Source of the DNA: a bacterium
GTDB taxonomy: Bacteria; Desulfobacterota; Binatia; Binatales; Binataceae
Length of the DNA stretch: 54,962 bases
Assembly: GCA_014896235.1 (NCBI GenBank)
Contig: JADBKU010000027.1
Coordinates: 1 to 54,962 of the forward strand
Direction of reading: 5' to 3'
The translations under genes were made by a program, and so were the position numbers. The notes beneath the pieces were generated by a model. It made no database searches, was not told where the DNA came from, and saw only the letters and a list, made by a program, of their open reading frames with translations. Below, one piece after another: positions 34,946 through 44,298 of this stretch; positions within the stretch are counted from its first letter, which is position 1, and each line of letters begins with the position of its first letter.

Positions 34946-37381
34946 ATGAGCGCGGGGCGGATCTTCAAATTCAGCCTGCTCGCGATCGCCGCGCTGGCGC
35001 TGTTCGCGCTCGGCCCGGCGCTGTACTGGTTCATCCAGTACTACAATTCGCTTGAGCAGGAAGTGGTCACGCGCTTCGCCGGCAAGCGCTGGACGATACC
35101 GTCCCGCATCTATTCCGATTCAACGCTGGTTTATCCGGGCCAGCGGCTCGGCGACCTCGGTTTCATGCAGCGTCTCGCGCGCCTCAATTATCATCCTGCT
35201 GCCGCCGCCGGCGAGGTCCGCGATCGCGGCGAATATTATTACGATAAAAAACGCGGCCGGATGCTGCTGTTCCTGCACAGCTTCGCCTATCCCTATCGGA
35301 ATTTTCCCGGCGAACTGGTCGATATCAAGCTTGGGTCGGACGGCACGATCACGGCGATGGCCGACGCCGTGACGCACGAGCCGATCTATTCGCTGGAGCT
35401 CGAACCGGAAATGCTCGGCGCGATCTTTCAGGGCGACTGGGAGCAGCGCCGCCTCGTGCCGCTTTCCGACCTCCCGCCCGCGTTTATCGACGCGATTCTC
35501 GCCGCCGAAGACCATCGCTTTTACGAGCATCACGGCATCGACATCGTGCGCATCATCAAGGCGGCGTGGATCGATTTTATCTCGGGGCGGGTGGTGCAGG
35601 GCGGTTCGACGCTCACGCAGCAGTTGATGAAGAATTTCTTCCTGACCAGCAAGCGCGATTGGCATCGCAAGGTCAAGGAAGCGCTGATGGCGTATATCGC
35701 GGAGCGGCTCTATTCCAAGGACGAAATTCTCGAAAATTATATTAACGACATCTACCTCGGGCAGCGCGGGCAGGAGGGAATCTACGGCGTCTGGGAGGCG
35801 TCGGAATTCTATTTCTCCAAGGAGCCGCGCGATCTGAATATCGCCGAGATGGCCACGATCGCCGGCATGATCCGCTCGCCCAACCGCTACAATCCGCTGC
35901 GCCACGCGGCGCTTGCGGTCCGCCGCCGCAACGAGGTGCTCGCCTCGATGCTGGCGGACGGCTATATCAGCAAAGCCGCCTACGACGCGGCGGTGACTTC
36001 GCCGATGGTCGCGCGCGAGCCGTTCGTCGAAACCAACGACGCGCCCTATTTCGTCGAATACGTGAAACGGGAACTGGCGGAACGCTATCCGCCCTCGGTG
36101 CTGAGCGGCGAGGGCCTGCGCATCTTCACCACGCTCGACGTCCATATGCAAAAAGAGGCGCAGCTCGCCGTGCAGAACAATCTCGCCGATCTCGAAGCGC
36201 GCCATCCGTCGCTCAGGCGCAAGGAAAAAAGCGAGGAGCTGCAGTCCTGCCTGATCGCGATCGAACCGCAGACCGGGAAGATCCGCGCGATGGTCGGGGG
36301 CCGCGATTACCGCGAAAGCCAGTTCAATCGCGTAACTCAATCCAAGCGCCAGCCCGGCTCCGCGTTCAAGCCGGTCACCTATCTGGCCGCGCTGCAGGAG
36401 ACGCTCGACGGCGGTCCCGAGCATTTCCTGCCCACCAGCTATGTCGACGACATCCCCTTCACCTGGCAATACGGCGACCAGAGCTGGACGCCGCGCAACT
36501 ACAAGGATCGTTATTTCGGCCGCGTCACGCTCGAATTCGCGCTCGAAGAGTCGCTCAATTCCGCGACCTCGCGCGTCGCCTACGCGGTTGGACTTGATCG
36601 GATTCTCGCGATGGCGAAGAGGCTGGGCTTCGGCGATTTGCCTCCCTATCCGTCGATCATCCTCGGCGGTATCGAAGAGTCGCCGATGCAGGTCGCGAAT
36701 GCGTACGCGATCATGGCCAACGAAGGCCTTGAAGTGCCGTCATACGCTGTCACCGCCGTGGTCGATCAATCGGGCAAAGTCATCGAAGGGCACGAACTGA
36801 AGGCCGAGCAGACGCTTTCGCCCGAGCTCGCGTACATGATGGACTTCATGCTTGAGCAGGTGATCGACCATGGCACCGGCGAAGGCGCGCGCAAGCTCGG
36901 CTTCACGCGGCCGGCGGCGGGCAAAACCGGCACCACCAACGATTCGGTGGACGCATGGTTCGCCGGATTTACTCCCGACCTGCTGGCCGTGGTCTGGACC
37001 GGATTCGATCAGAAAGAGGCGCTCGGCCTGACCGGCGCGCAGGCGTCGCTGCCCGCCTGGACTAATTTCATGAAAGCGGCGACCGCGCCGCGGCCGGCGC
37101 TGAACTTCACGATGCCGCCCGACATAGTCGCGGCGCGCGTCGATCCGGCGACCGGTTATCTTGCCGGTCCATACTGCCCCGACGCGGTCAACGGGGTTTT
37201 CCCCAAGGCGCTCGCGCCCACCGAAATGTGCCCGTTCCACACCTCGCCCGGCATGAGCGCCGCGCCGACGCCCGCCGCGGCCGGAGCCGCTCCGCCCGCA
37301 TCCGCGGCGCCGAAGCAGGGCAATGACTGGGAGCGCGCGCCGGCCGCTTCGGGCGCAGCCGATTCCACGCCCAACGATTAA
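34946..37381 (+). CDS. Class A penicillin-binding protein (PBP1b-like, bifunctional)
   Basis: An 811-residue peptidoglycan synthase: one N-terminal TM (FSLLAIAALALFALGPALYWFI), a UB2H-like domain (PSRIYSDSTLVYPGQRL), a GT51 transglycosylase with catalytic Glu in ILAAEDHRFYEHHGID and VQGGSTLTQQLMKNFFL, and a transpeptidase with SAFKP (SxxK; in KRQPGSAFKPVTYL), SLNSAT (SxN) and KTGTTNDSVDAWF. The C-terminal ~70 residues are Pro/Ala-rich. The domain order and UB2H mark it as PBP1B-type, which in other bacteria is activated by an outer-membrane lipoprotein. Confidence 0.96.
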   Translation: MSAGRIFKFSLLAIAALALFALGPALYWFIQYYNSLEQEVVTRFAGKRWTIPSRIYSDSTLVYPGQRLGDLGFMQRLARLNYHPAAAAGEVRDRGEYYYDKKRGRMLLFLHSFAYPYRNFPGELVDIKLGSDGTITAMADAVTHEPIYSLELEPEMLGAIFQGDWEQRRLVPLSDLPPAFIDAILAAEDHRFYEHHGIDIVRIIKAAWIDFISGRVVQGGSTLTQQLMKNFFLTSKRDWHRKVKEALMAYIAERLYSKDEILENYINDIYLGQRGQEGIYGVWEASEFYFSKEPRDLNIAEMATIAGMIRSPNRYNPLRHAALAVRRRNEVLASMLADGYISKAAYDAAVTSPMVAREPFVETNDAPYFVEYVKRELAERYPPSVLSGEGLRIFTTLDVHMQKEAQLAVQNNLADLEARHPSLRRKEKSEELQSCLIAIEPQTGKIRAMVGGRDYRESQFNRVTQSKRQPGSAFKPVTYLAALQETLDGGPEHFLPTSYVDDIPFTWQYGDQSWTPRNYKDRYFGRVTLEFALEESLNSATSRVAYAVGLDRILAMAKRLGFGDLPPYPSIILGGIEESPMQVANAYAIMANEGLEVPSYAVTAVVDQSGKVIEGHELKAEQTLSPELAYMMDFMLEQVIDHGTGEGARKLGFTRPAAGKTGTTNDSVDAWFAGFTPDLLAVVWTGFDQKEALGLTGAQASLPAWTNFMKAATAPRPALNFTMPPDIVAARVDPATGYLAGPYCPDAVNGVFPKALAPTEMCPFHTSPGMSAAPTPAAAGAAPPASAAPKQGNDWERAPAASGAADSTPND

Positions 37382-37465
37382 GCCGGAGGTTGTTTGAGTT
37401 CTCTCCGGCGGCTCCTCTGGCGGATGCGGCGAGGGCTGAACGATTGCTATATTAAACGGGGCGCA

Positions 37466-38479
37466 ATGCGGGTCAGAACCAAAATCCGCGCTGCCTTTGC
37501 CGGCGGCGCTTTGCTGGCGATTGCGGTCGGGCCGCCGTCGTCCGCGCAAGCGTGGCTGTCTGCGAGTGCGCGCGCGCCGATCCTTTTGGCGCATCTGGAC
37601 GAGCAAAATTTGCCATCGGCGGAGCTTCCGCCCGGAGCGGCGGAGGGCGAATGGCAGCGCATTCCTGATTCCGGCCCGAGTCCCTCGCCGGCGGTATCGC
37701 CGCAAAATGCGCCGACGCCCGGTGGCGCGGAAGCGACGCCGCCGGGTGCTCCAAAGGAGATCTCGGTTCCAGCGAATTCAGAAAATCCGGCGAGCGACAA
37801 TGGAGGCGGCGTGGCCACGGCGAATCCCGCCGACAACGCCGCGGGCGACACTGCGGCCGCTTCGGCTGGACCGCCGCCGGCGCTCGATATCAGTACGGTG
37901 ACGGCCGCGCCCGATCCGGCCGATCAGCCGCTTGCCGGTGCGATCGCCAGCGCCGATACGCCGGCGCTGGCCGCCTCGCTGCGCGCCACCGAGCAAGCGC
38001 GGCAGGAATTGGCGAAAGGATCGATCGATGGCGCGATGCGCACGCTGGCACGGGCGGTTTCGATCGATCCGGGCAATCCTTATGCCTATTTTTTCCTGGG
38101 CCGCGCCTACGCCGCGCGCCGCGATTTTGGCGAGGCGTTGACCTTCTTTCGGCGCGCCGAAATCGGCTTCGGCGCGGACCCTCAATGGCTCGGCGAAACG
38201 ATTGGTTACGAAGGGATTTGCGAAGAAGAGCAGGGGCAGTTGAGCGAAGCCGCCGCGTCCTATCAGCGCGCGCTTGGCGCCGCGCCCAACAATCTGATCG
38301 CTCGCGTTGGATACGGCCGGCTGGCGGCGAACCTGCCGAATCCCGCCGGGATGGATGCGCCACCGCCGCCGGCGAACGACGTTGCCGCGCCGCCACAAGC
38401 GAATTTGAGCGCGCCCGCGCCCGAAGAGGCTCCGCCGCCGCCCCCGCCGGGCGCTGGTGCAGATTCCGACGGTCAATGA
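37466..38479 (+). CDS. Secreted tetratricopeptide-repeat protein
   Basis: A 337-residue exported protein. The start at ATG 37466 gives a clean signal peptide (FAGGALLAIAVGPPSSAQA); an in-frame TTG at 37394 with GGAGG close upstream is an alternative. About 140 low-complexity Pro/Ala/Gly residues are followed by a TPR segment (LRATEQARQELAKGSIDGAM, AVSIDPGNPYAYFFLGRAYAA, GEALTFFRRAEIGFGADPQ, LSEAAASYQRALGAAPNNL) and a Pro-rich tail. It follows the PBP gene by 84 bp and may be its envelope partner, but this is inference. Confidence 0.75.
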   Translation: MRVRTKIRAAFAGGALLAIAVGPPSSAQAWLSASARAPILLAHLDEQNLPSAELPPGAAEGEWQRIPDSGPSPSPAVSPQNAPTPGGAEATPPGAPKEISVPANSENPASDNGGGVATANPADNAAGDTAAASAGPPPALDISTVTAAPDPADQPLAGAIASADTPALAASLRATEQARQELAKGSIDGAMRTLARAVSIDPGNPYAYFFLGRAYAARRDFGEALTFFRRAEIGFGADPQWLGETIGYEGICEEEQGQLSEAAASYQRALGAAPNNLIARVGYGRLAANLPNPAGMDAPPPPANDVAAPPQANLSAPAPEEAPPPPPPGAGADSDGQ

Positions 38480-38510
38480 TCTTTTTGCGGATTTACGTTT
38501 GCGGAGACCG

Positions 38511-39515
38511 ATGAAAATTTTGGGAATTGAATCGTCATGCGACGACGCCGCCGCGGCGGTGATCGAAACCGACGCGCCTGGAATCGCCGCGGTGCGAGCG
38601 AGCGCCGTCGCGAATCAGGACGACATCCATCGCGCATACGGCGGGGTCGTGCCCGAGCTGGCGTCGCGCAATCACGTGGTTGCGATCATGCCGGTAATCG
38701 CGCGGGCGCTCGCGGAGGCGGGAATCGCGCTCGCCGATCTCGACGGAATCGCGGTGACGCGCGGCCCCGGCCTGGTCGGCTCGCTGCTGGTCGGCCTGAT
38801 GTGCGCGAAGGGGCTGGCGCAATCGAGCGGATTGCCGATGGTCGGCGTGAACCATATCGAAGGCCATCTGCTGGCGCCCCTGCTGGAGCATCGGATTGCG
38901 ATGCCGTATCTCGCGCTGGTCGTTTCGGGAGGCCATACTGCGTTGTTCATGGTCGAGGATTTCGGCCGCTATCGGCGGCTCGGCGCCACGCGCGACGACG
39001 CCGCCGGCGAGGCCTTCGACAAGGCCGCGAAACTGATGGGGCTGGGTTATCCGGGCGGCAAGATAATCGACGAGATGTCGCGCAAAGGCCGTACTAACGA
39101 AGTGAAATTCCCGCGCGCGCGAGTCAAGGGCGCGCCGCTCGATTTCAGTTTCAGCGGCGTCAAGACCGCGGTCGCGGTCTTTCTCGCGAGCGAAGCCGGT
39201 GCGGCGACGGCGCCAGAAGATCTGGCCGCGAGCTTTCAGGAAGCGGTGGTCGAGATGCTGGTGCGGCCGACGCTCGCGGCGGCGCGCGAGCATGGCGCCG
39301 AAACGATCGCCCTGACCGGCGGGGTCGCGGCGAATTCGCGGCTGCGCGAGCGGCTGGCCGCCGCGGCCGCGGCCGACGGCCGGCGCGTGGTCGCGCCGTC
39401 GTTCAAGTTCTGCACCGACAACGCCGCGATGATCGCGCTGGCCGGAAGCATTCGGCTGATGCGCGGCGAGCGCGACCCGCTCACGCTGGACGCGGAGGCG
39501 AACCTGCCGCTGTGA
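38511..39515 (+). CDS. tsaD: tRNA N6-threonylcarbamoyladenosine transferase
   Basis: A 334-residue TsaD/Kae1, the metal-dependent component that puts threonylcarbamoyl on A37 of ANN-decoding tRNAs. Seen: GIESSCDDAAAAVI, metal histidines in NHIEGHLLAP, SGGHTALF, ASP-like ATP contacts DDAAGEAFDKAAK, and C-terminal TGGVAANSRLRERL with FKFCTDNAAMIALAG. GGAG precedes ATG 38511. It opens a very compact run of housekeeping genes; its stop overlaps rsmA (GTGA). Confidence 0.97.
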   Translation: MKILGIESSCDDAAAAVIETDAPGIAAVRASAVANQDDIHRAYGGVVPELASRNHVVAIMPVIARALAEAGIALADLDGIAVTRGPGLVGSLLVGLMCAKGLAQSSGLPMVGVNHIEGHLLAPLLEHRIAMPYLALVVSGGHTALFMVEDFGRYRRLGATRDDAAGEAFDKAAKLMGLGYPGGKIIDEMSRKGRTNEVKFPRARVKGAPLDFSFSGVKTAVAVFLASEAGAATAPEDLAASFQEAVVEMLVRPTLAAAREHGAETIALTGGVAANSRLRERLAAAAAADGRRVVAPSFKFCTDNAAMIALAGSIRLMRGERDPLTLDAEANLPL

Positions 39516-40429
39516 GGCAAGCGCGGACCTCGCGCGCGGCCGGCGTCGTTCCCGCTGGCGGAGCCGCGCGCGCCGACCGTCCGTCGGCCGCGCTGGCGGC
39601 GGCGGGTGTCATTCCGAGCCGCGCGCGCGGGCAGAATTTTCTCGTGCAGCCGCGCGTCGCGGATCGGATTGTCGCGCTGGCGAATCTGGAAGCGGGCGAG
39701 ACCGCGCTCGAAATCGGACCGGGGTTGGGAATCCTGACGGAGCGAATCGCGGCGGCGCCGGTCAGCCGGATAATCCTGATTGAACTTGACGCGCGGCTCG
39801 CGGCGCGGCTTGCGCAACGTTTCGCGGCCGACCCGCGCGTCGCGGTCGTGAATCGCGATTTCATGGCGGTCGAACGCGACGAGTTTGCGTCCGCCGCGCC
39901 AATCAAGGTGATCGGAAATCTTCCGTTCAATTCCGCCGCGGCGATTCTGGAGCGGCTCGCGGCGCTGCGCGGCGGAATCGCGCGGATGACCCTGATGTTC
40001 CAGCGCGAGGTGGGCGAGCGGATTCGGGCGCGGCCGGGTGCGCCGGCCTACGGCGCGCTCAGCGCCTACACCGCGCTCTATTGGGAGATCGCGGAGCATT
40101 TTCGCGTCGGCGCCGGATGTTTCCATCCGCGGCCCAAGGTCGACGCGGAAGTGCTCGCGTTCGCGCCGCGTACGGACGAAGCCGGCGGTCCGGCACGGGA
40201 GGGGGCGATCCTGGCGGCGATTCGCGCGGCGTTTTCGACGCCGCGCAAGACGCTCCGCAACGCGCTGGGACATACGCTGGGGATGCCGCCTGCGGCGGCC
40301 GAAAACGCGCTGCGGGGCGCGGGAATCGATCCAGCGGCGCGGGCGGGAACGCTTGGGATTCGGGAATTCGCACGGCTGGCGCAAACGATCGAGCGCGAAC
40401 AGGCCGCACGGGGGAAGCGCGATGCCTGA
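39512..40429 (+). CDS. rsmA: 16S rRNA dimethyladenosine transferase
   Basis: A 305-residue KsgA/Dim1 enzyme dimethylating two adjacent adenines near the 3' end of 16S rRNA. An unusual ~35-residue Ala/Arg-rich N-terminal extension precedes RARGQNFLVQPRVAD. SAM motif I is ALEIGPGLGILTE, motif II IELDARLA, and the catalytic motif IV is NLPFN; substrate-interacting tail TLRNALGHTLGM is typical. GTG 39512 overlaps the tsaD stop. It overlaps mutM by 8 bp. Confidence 0.95.
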   Translation: MRQARTSRAAGVVPAGGAARADRPSAALAAAGVIPSRARGQNFLVQPRVADRIVALANLEAGETALEIGPGLGILTERIAAAPVSRIILIELDARLAARLAQRFAADPRVAVVNRDFMAVERDEFASAAPIKVIGNLPFNSAAAILERLAALRGGIARMTLMFQREVGERIRARPGAPAYGALSAYTALYWEIAEHFRVGAGCFHPRPKVDAEVLAFAPRTDEAGGPAREGAILAAIRAAFSTPRKTLRNALGHTLGMPPAAAENALRGAGIDPAARAGTLGIREFARLAQTIEREQAARGKRDA

Positions 40430-41255
40430 ATTGCCGGAAGTCGAATCGCTGCGGCGGATTCTGGCGCGCAGCGCCACGGGCCGCACCATCGTCTCCGCCG
40501 CCGTGCGCGAAAAGCGCCTGCGGCGGGCGTTGGACGACGAAGTGGCCGGTTCCGTCGCGGGCCGCGAGATTGTCGAAATCGGCCGCCGCGCCAAGTACCT
40601 GCTGATCGAGCTAGGCGGCGGGATGACGCTGATGATCCATCTGGGGATGAGCGGCAGCCTGACGCATCGCCGCGACGGTTGCGATCCCGGCCCCTTCGAT
40701 CCGCAGCACGATCACGTCGAATTCGCGCTCGACGACGGCAGTCGATTGGTTTACAACGACCCGCGCCGCTTCGGCCTGATCAAGCTGATGCGGCACGCGG
40801 AACTGGCGAGCGCGGCCGAGTTGCGAGGTTTGGGGCCCGAGCCGCTCGGCGGAGATTTCAGCGCTGAATATTTCTGGCGCGCGACGCGCGGCCGCAAGGC
40901 GGCCGTCAAAACATTGCTGATGGACCAGCGGATCGTGGCCGGCGTGGGTAATATTTACGCTTCCGAGATTCTTTTTCGCGCCGGCGTGCGGCCGACGCGG
41001 CGCGCCGGCCGCGTCACGCGCGCCGAAGCCGAGCGGATCGCGGCGCACACGCCGGCCGTGTTGAGCGAAGCGATCGGCGACGGCGGCACGACGTTTCGCA
41101 GCTATCGCGATGCGCGCGGCCAGCCGGGCCGTTTCGCCAAGCGGCTGCAAGTTTACGATCGCGAGGGCAAGCCCTGTGTCACGTGCGGCGCGGCGATCCG
41201 TCAGGCGACCGTCGGCCAGCGGTCCAGCTTCTACTGCCCCCGCTGTCAAAAATGA
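40422..41255 (+). CDS. mutM: Formamidopyrimidine-DNA glycosylase
   Basis: A 277-residue bifunctional DNA glycosylase/AP lyase for 8-oxoguanine and Fapy. It starts with the invariant PELPEVE, where Pro2 is the nucleophile, then has the intercalation loop area HLGMSGSL, YNDPRRFGLI, the helix-two-turn-helix VAGVGNIYASEILFRAGV and a C-terminal zinc finger (CVTCG...CPRCQK). GGGGGAAG lies upstream of ATG 40422. It is coupled to rsmA. Confidence 0.97.
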   Translation: MPELPEVESLRRILARSATGRTIVSAAVREKRLRRALDDEVAGSVAGREIVEIGRRAKYLLIELGGGMTLMIHLGMSGSLTHRRDGCDPGPFDPQHDHVEFALDDGSRLVYNDPRRFGLIKLMRHAELASAAELRGLGPEPLGGDFSAEYFWRATRGRKAAVKTLLMDQRIVAGVGNIYASEILFRAGVRPTRRAGRVTRAEAERIAAHTPAVLSEAIGDGGTTFRSYRDARGQPGRFAKRLQVYDREGKPCVTCGAAIRQATVGQRSSFYCPRCQK

Positions 41256-41305
41256 GCGGAGGGCGAGGCGGGCGATGGCGCCAAGCCGGCGCCGCACGTA
41301 ATCTG

Positions 41306-41707
41306 ATGCCGATGTCAGAGTTCAAGATCCGCACCTCCGGCCGAATCGCGCTGGCCGACATCACCGCCCAGGTCGAAGCGGCGGTGGCGCGCGCCGGCGT
41401 GCGCACCGGCCTGTGTAACGTCTTTACGAGACATACGACGGCCGCCGTAATCATTTCCGAGAACGCCGACCCCGACGTCGGCTCCGATCTGCTGGCCCAT
41501 CTTGAGCGCCTCGTGCCGCGCGAGGGCGGTTTCCGCCATGGCGAGGGAAACGCGCAGGCGCATATCCTCTCCGTGATGCTGGGCGTTTCGCTGAACGTTC
41601 CGATCGCGGACGGGCGGCTTCAACTGGGCCGCTGGCAGGGCGTGATGCTCGCCGAATTCGACGGGCCGCGGGAACGAACCGTGGCGGTGTCGGTGGTCCC
41701 GGCATGA
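41306..41707 (+). CDS. YjbQ/UPF0047 family protein
   Basis: A 133-residue member of the YjbQ family, known for weak thiamin-phosphate synthase activity but no settled role. The signature TRHTTAAVIISENADPDVGSDL, HGEGNAQAHILSVMLGVSLNVP and GRLQLGRWQGVMLAEFDGPRERTV are all present. The start is ambiguous between ATG 41306 and 41312; neither has a strong ribosome site. The start lies 50 bp after mutM within the operon. Confidence 0.92.
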   Translation: MPMSEFKIRTSGRIALADITAQVEAAVARAGVRTGLCNVFTRHTTAAVIISENADPDVGSDLLAHLERLVPREGGFRHGEGNAQAHILSVMLGVSLNVPIADGRLQLGRWQGVMLAEFDGPRERTVAVSVVPA

Positions 41708-41732
41708 CTCGCGCCGGCGAACGGGGCGCGGC

Positions 41733-42605
41733 ATGACGGATATCCCGCGCGGCCTTGGCGCGACGCTCGCTTTTATTCTTGGGGCTTGCGCGGGCAGCTT
41801 CGTCAACGTCGTCGCCTATCGGTTGCCGCGCGAAATCTCGCTCGCGACGCCGCGATCGTTCTGTCCGCGATGCAACCGGCCAATTCCCCTGTACGCGAAT
41901 ATTCCGATCCTCGCCTACCTCGGCTTGCGCGGGCGCTGCCTGATGTGCGGCAAGGCCATACCTTTTCGCTACTTTCTGACCGAACTCACGATGGGCGTGG
42001 CCGGCGCCTATCTCTACCTGTATTTCACGCCCGAACGCGCGCTGGCCCGGTTCGTCTTTTGCGCCGCGCTCTACGCGGTCGCGCTGATCGATTACGACTG
42101 GCGCGTCATTCCCAACGTCATCACCTTTTTCGGCATCCCCGTGGGGTTGGCGTGCGCCGCGTTCGCGCTGCCCGAAGTGGGGCTGCGCAGCGCGCTGATT
42201 GGCGCCGCCGGCGGCGGCGGCGCGCTGTTCATCATCGGCGAAGTCTATCTTTGGCTGCGCCGGCAGGAGGGAGTTGGCCTGGGCGACGTCTGGCTGCTCG
42301 GGATGATCGGCGCGTTTATCGGATGGCCTGGGGTGCTTTTCACGCTCTTCTTCGGTTCGCTATTCGGCACGATTGGAGGGATCGTTTTCGCGCTCGCGGG
42401 AGGCGCGCCCGCGCCTCCCGACGAAGTCGTGCCGCAAGCGATCGCTGAGGTCACTGGCGTCAGGCGCGGCATAGCGCCGGAAGATCATCCGGGGGGCCCT
42501 TCTTTGATGCGCACCGAAGTTCCTTTCGGTCCATTCCTTGCGTTTGCCGCCGCTGCGTATGCGCTGTTTCAGCCGCAACTGCTTCACTGGTATCTTTCGC
42601 GCTGA
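41733..42605 (+). CDS. Type IV prepilin peptidase / N-methyltransferase (A24)
   Basis: A 290-residue inner-membrane aspartyl protease of the PilD/GspO type. N-terminal GACAGSFVNVVAYRLPRE and two Cys pairs (CPRC, CMCG) mark the methyltransferase half. Catalytic aspartates are in ALIDYDWRVIPN and GVGLGDVWLLG. About eight hydrophobic segments are seen. It would process type IV pilin or type II secretion pseudopilins elsewhere in the genome. Its stop overlaps tmk. Confidence 0.94.
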   Translation: MTDIPRGLGATLAFILGACAGSFVNVVAYRLPREISLATPRSFCPRCNRPIPLYANIPILAYLGLRGRCLMCGKAIPFRYFLTELTMGVAGAYLYLYFTPERALARFVFCAALYAVALIDYDWRVIPNVITFFGIPVGLACAAFALPEVGLRSALIGAAGGGGALFIIGEVYLWLRRQEGVGLGDVWLLGMIGAFIGWPGVLFTLFFGSLFGTIGGIVFALAGGAPAPPDEVVPQAIAEVTGVRRGIAPEDHPGGPSLMRTEVPFGPFLAFAAAAYALFQPQLLHWYLSR

Positions 42606-43243
42606 TGGGCCGCGGGATGTTCATCACGCTTGAAGGCGTCGAAGGATCGGGCAAGACCACGCAGTCCGCGCTGGTCGCCGAGGTTTTGCGCGCCGCCGGC
42701 CGCGCCGTCAGCGTGACTCACGAACCGGGCGGAACGCGGGCGGGCGAGGCGATACGCGCGATTTTTCTCGATGCGGCGATCAAGCTCGAAGTGGCCGCGG
42801 AACTGCTGCTGGTGCTGGCCGACCGCGCGCAGCACGTGCGGGAAAAGCTGCGTCCCGCGCTGCAGGCGGGCGAGATTGTGATTTCGGATCGCTACTCCGA
42901 TTCGACCGCGGCCTACCAGGGTTACGGTCGGGGTTTCGATTTGAAACTGCTTGAGGATCTGAACCAGCTGGCCAGCGACGGAATGCGTCCCGATTTGACG
43001 TTCGTCCTCGACTGTCCGGCGGAAATCGGCCTGGAACGTTCGCGCGCGCGGCGCGGGTCGGGCGCCGACCGGCCGGACCGTTTCGAGGGCGAGCATATCG
43101 AGTTTCATCGGCGGGTGCGCGACGGCTTCCTCGCGATCGCGCGGGCCGAACCGGGCCGCGTGATCGTGGTCGATGCGACGGCGCCGCGCGCCGTGGTGAC
43201 GGCGCGGGTCGTCGCGGAAATCAATGCGCGGATCGCTTCCTGA
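42605..43243 (+). CDS. tmk: Thymidylate kinase
   Basis: A 212-residue dTMP kinase: Walker A EGVEGSGKTT, DR(Y/H) motif SDRYSDSTAAYQGYGRG, and LID-like RARRGSGADRPDRFEGE. The gene begins in the prepilin peptidase stop (TGATG) and its stop codon overlaps the holB start, so translation is coupled. dTTP synthesis, cytoplasm. Confidence 0.97.
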   Translation: MGRGMFITLEGVEGSGKTTQSALVAEVLRAAGRAVSVTHEPGGTRAGEAIRAIFLDAAIKLEVAAELLLVLADRAQHVREKLRPALQAGEIVISDRYSDSTAAYQGYGRGFDLKLLEDLNQLASDGMRPDLTFVLDCPAEIGLERSRARRGSGADRPDRFEGEHIEFHRRVRDGFLAIARAEPGRVIVVDATAPRAVVTARVVAEINARIAS

Positions 43244-44298
43244 TGGCACTTGCGGGAATCGCGGGAAATCGCGAGCTGATCGCGGCGCTCGAAGCCGAAA
43301 TCGCGCGCCGGCCTGCGCACGCCTATCTATTCGCCGGGCCGCGCGGCGTCGGCAAGGCGATCGTCGCGGCCGGCATCGCCCACGAAATTTTGTGCGAACG
43401 CGGTCAGGGTTCGGGCTTCTGTTGCGACCCGCTCGCCTGTCCGGTGCGAGCGGCGGCGGCCGCGCCCACCGGGCGGACGCGGGGCGCTAATCCGGCCGGG
43501 CGCTGCGAATGCTGTTCGGCGTGCGTGCAGGTCGCGATGGGCGTCCATCCGGATTTCGTGCGTATCGCCCGCCTTCCCAACCGCAGCGACGTTTTGATCG
43601 AACAGGTGCGCGATTTAATCGAAAAGCTCGGCGTGCGCCCCGCGCGCGGCCCGCGCCGCGTGGCGCTAATCGACGACGCCGAAACGCTGAATCTGCCGGC
43701 CCAGAATGCGCTTTTGAAAACCCTCGAAGAGCCGCCCGGCCATACGATTATTTTTTTGATCGCGCAGAGCGAACGCGCGCTGCTGGAAACCGTGCGATCG
43801 CGGCTGCGTCCGGTCCGCTTCGCGCCGCTCGAACCGGCCGAAATCGCAACAGTGCTCGAAAAACGCGCCGGATTGGACCCTCAACGCGCGCTTGACGTGG
43901 CGCGGCTCGCCCGCGGCAGCGCCGCCCGCGCATTTGAGATGGCCGCCGGCGAAGAACCTCCATCCGCCGCATTGCTGGCGGCGTTGGAGCGCGCGGCGGC
44001 GCTCGACTTTCCCGCGATTCAGGCGTTGGCGCAGGAATTCTTCGGCGCGCGCGAACAGGCGGTGGAAAATTTCGAGCTAATCGCGCGGTTGATCGAGGAA
44101 ATGCTATGCTCCAAACTGCTCGATTCGAATTCCGCCGCCGCATCCCGCGGACTGGCCGGACGGGCGGGCGCGGAGACGCTGGCCGTGATTGGCGACGCCG
44201 CGCTCGACGCCGCCGCGGCGGTTGAGGCGATGGCCAATCCCCGCCTTCAGGCGGAGCGTTTCTGGTTGGAAGCGGGCCGGGCGTTAAGGGGTGAATAG
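43243..44298 (+). CDS. holB: DNA polymerase III delta' subunit
   Basis: A 351-residue clamp-loader AAA+ subunit: P-loop region FAGPRGVGKAIVAAGIA (degraded Walker A, as usual for delta'), zinc-module cysteines (CCDPLAC, then CECCSAC), SRC-like region and sensor SEALNLPAQNALLKTLEEPPG, with PSRL-like ALLETVRSRLRP. It is in the conserved tmk-holB-ricT order known from Firmicutes and deltaproteobacteria. Confidence 0.95.
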   Translation: MALAGIAGNRELIAALEAEIARRPAHAYLFAGPRGVGKAIVAAGIAHEILCERGQGSGFCCDPLACPVRAAAAAPTGRTRGANPAGRCECCSACVQVAMGVHPDFVRIARLPNRSDVLIEQVRDLIEKLGVRPARGPRRVALIDDAETLNLPAQNALLKTLEEPPGHTIIFLIAQSERALLETVRSRLRPVRFAPLEPAEIATVLEKRAGLDPQRALDVARLARGSAARAFEMAAGEEPPSAALLAALERAAALDFPAIQALAQEFFGAREQAVENFELIARLIEEMLCSKLLDSNSAAASRGLAGRAGAETLAVIGDAALDAAAAVEAMANPRLQAERFWLEAGRALRGE

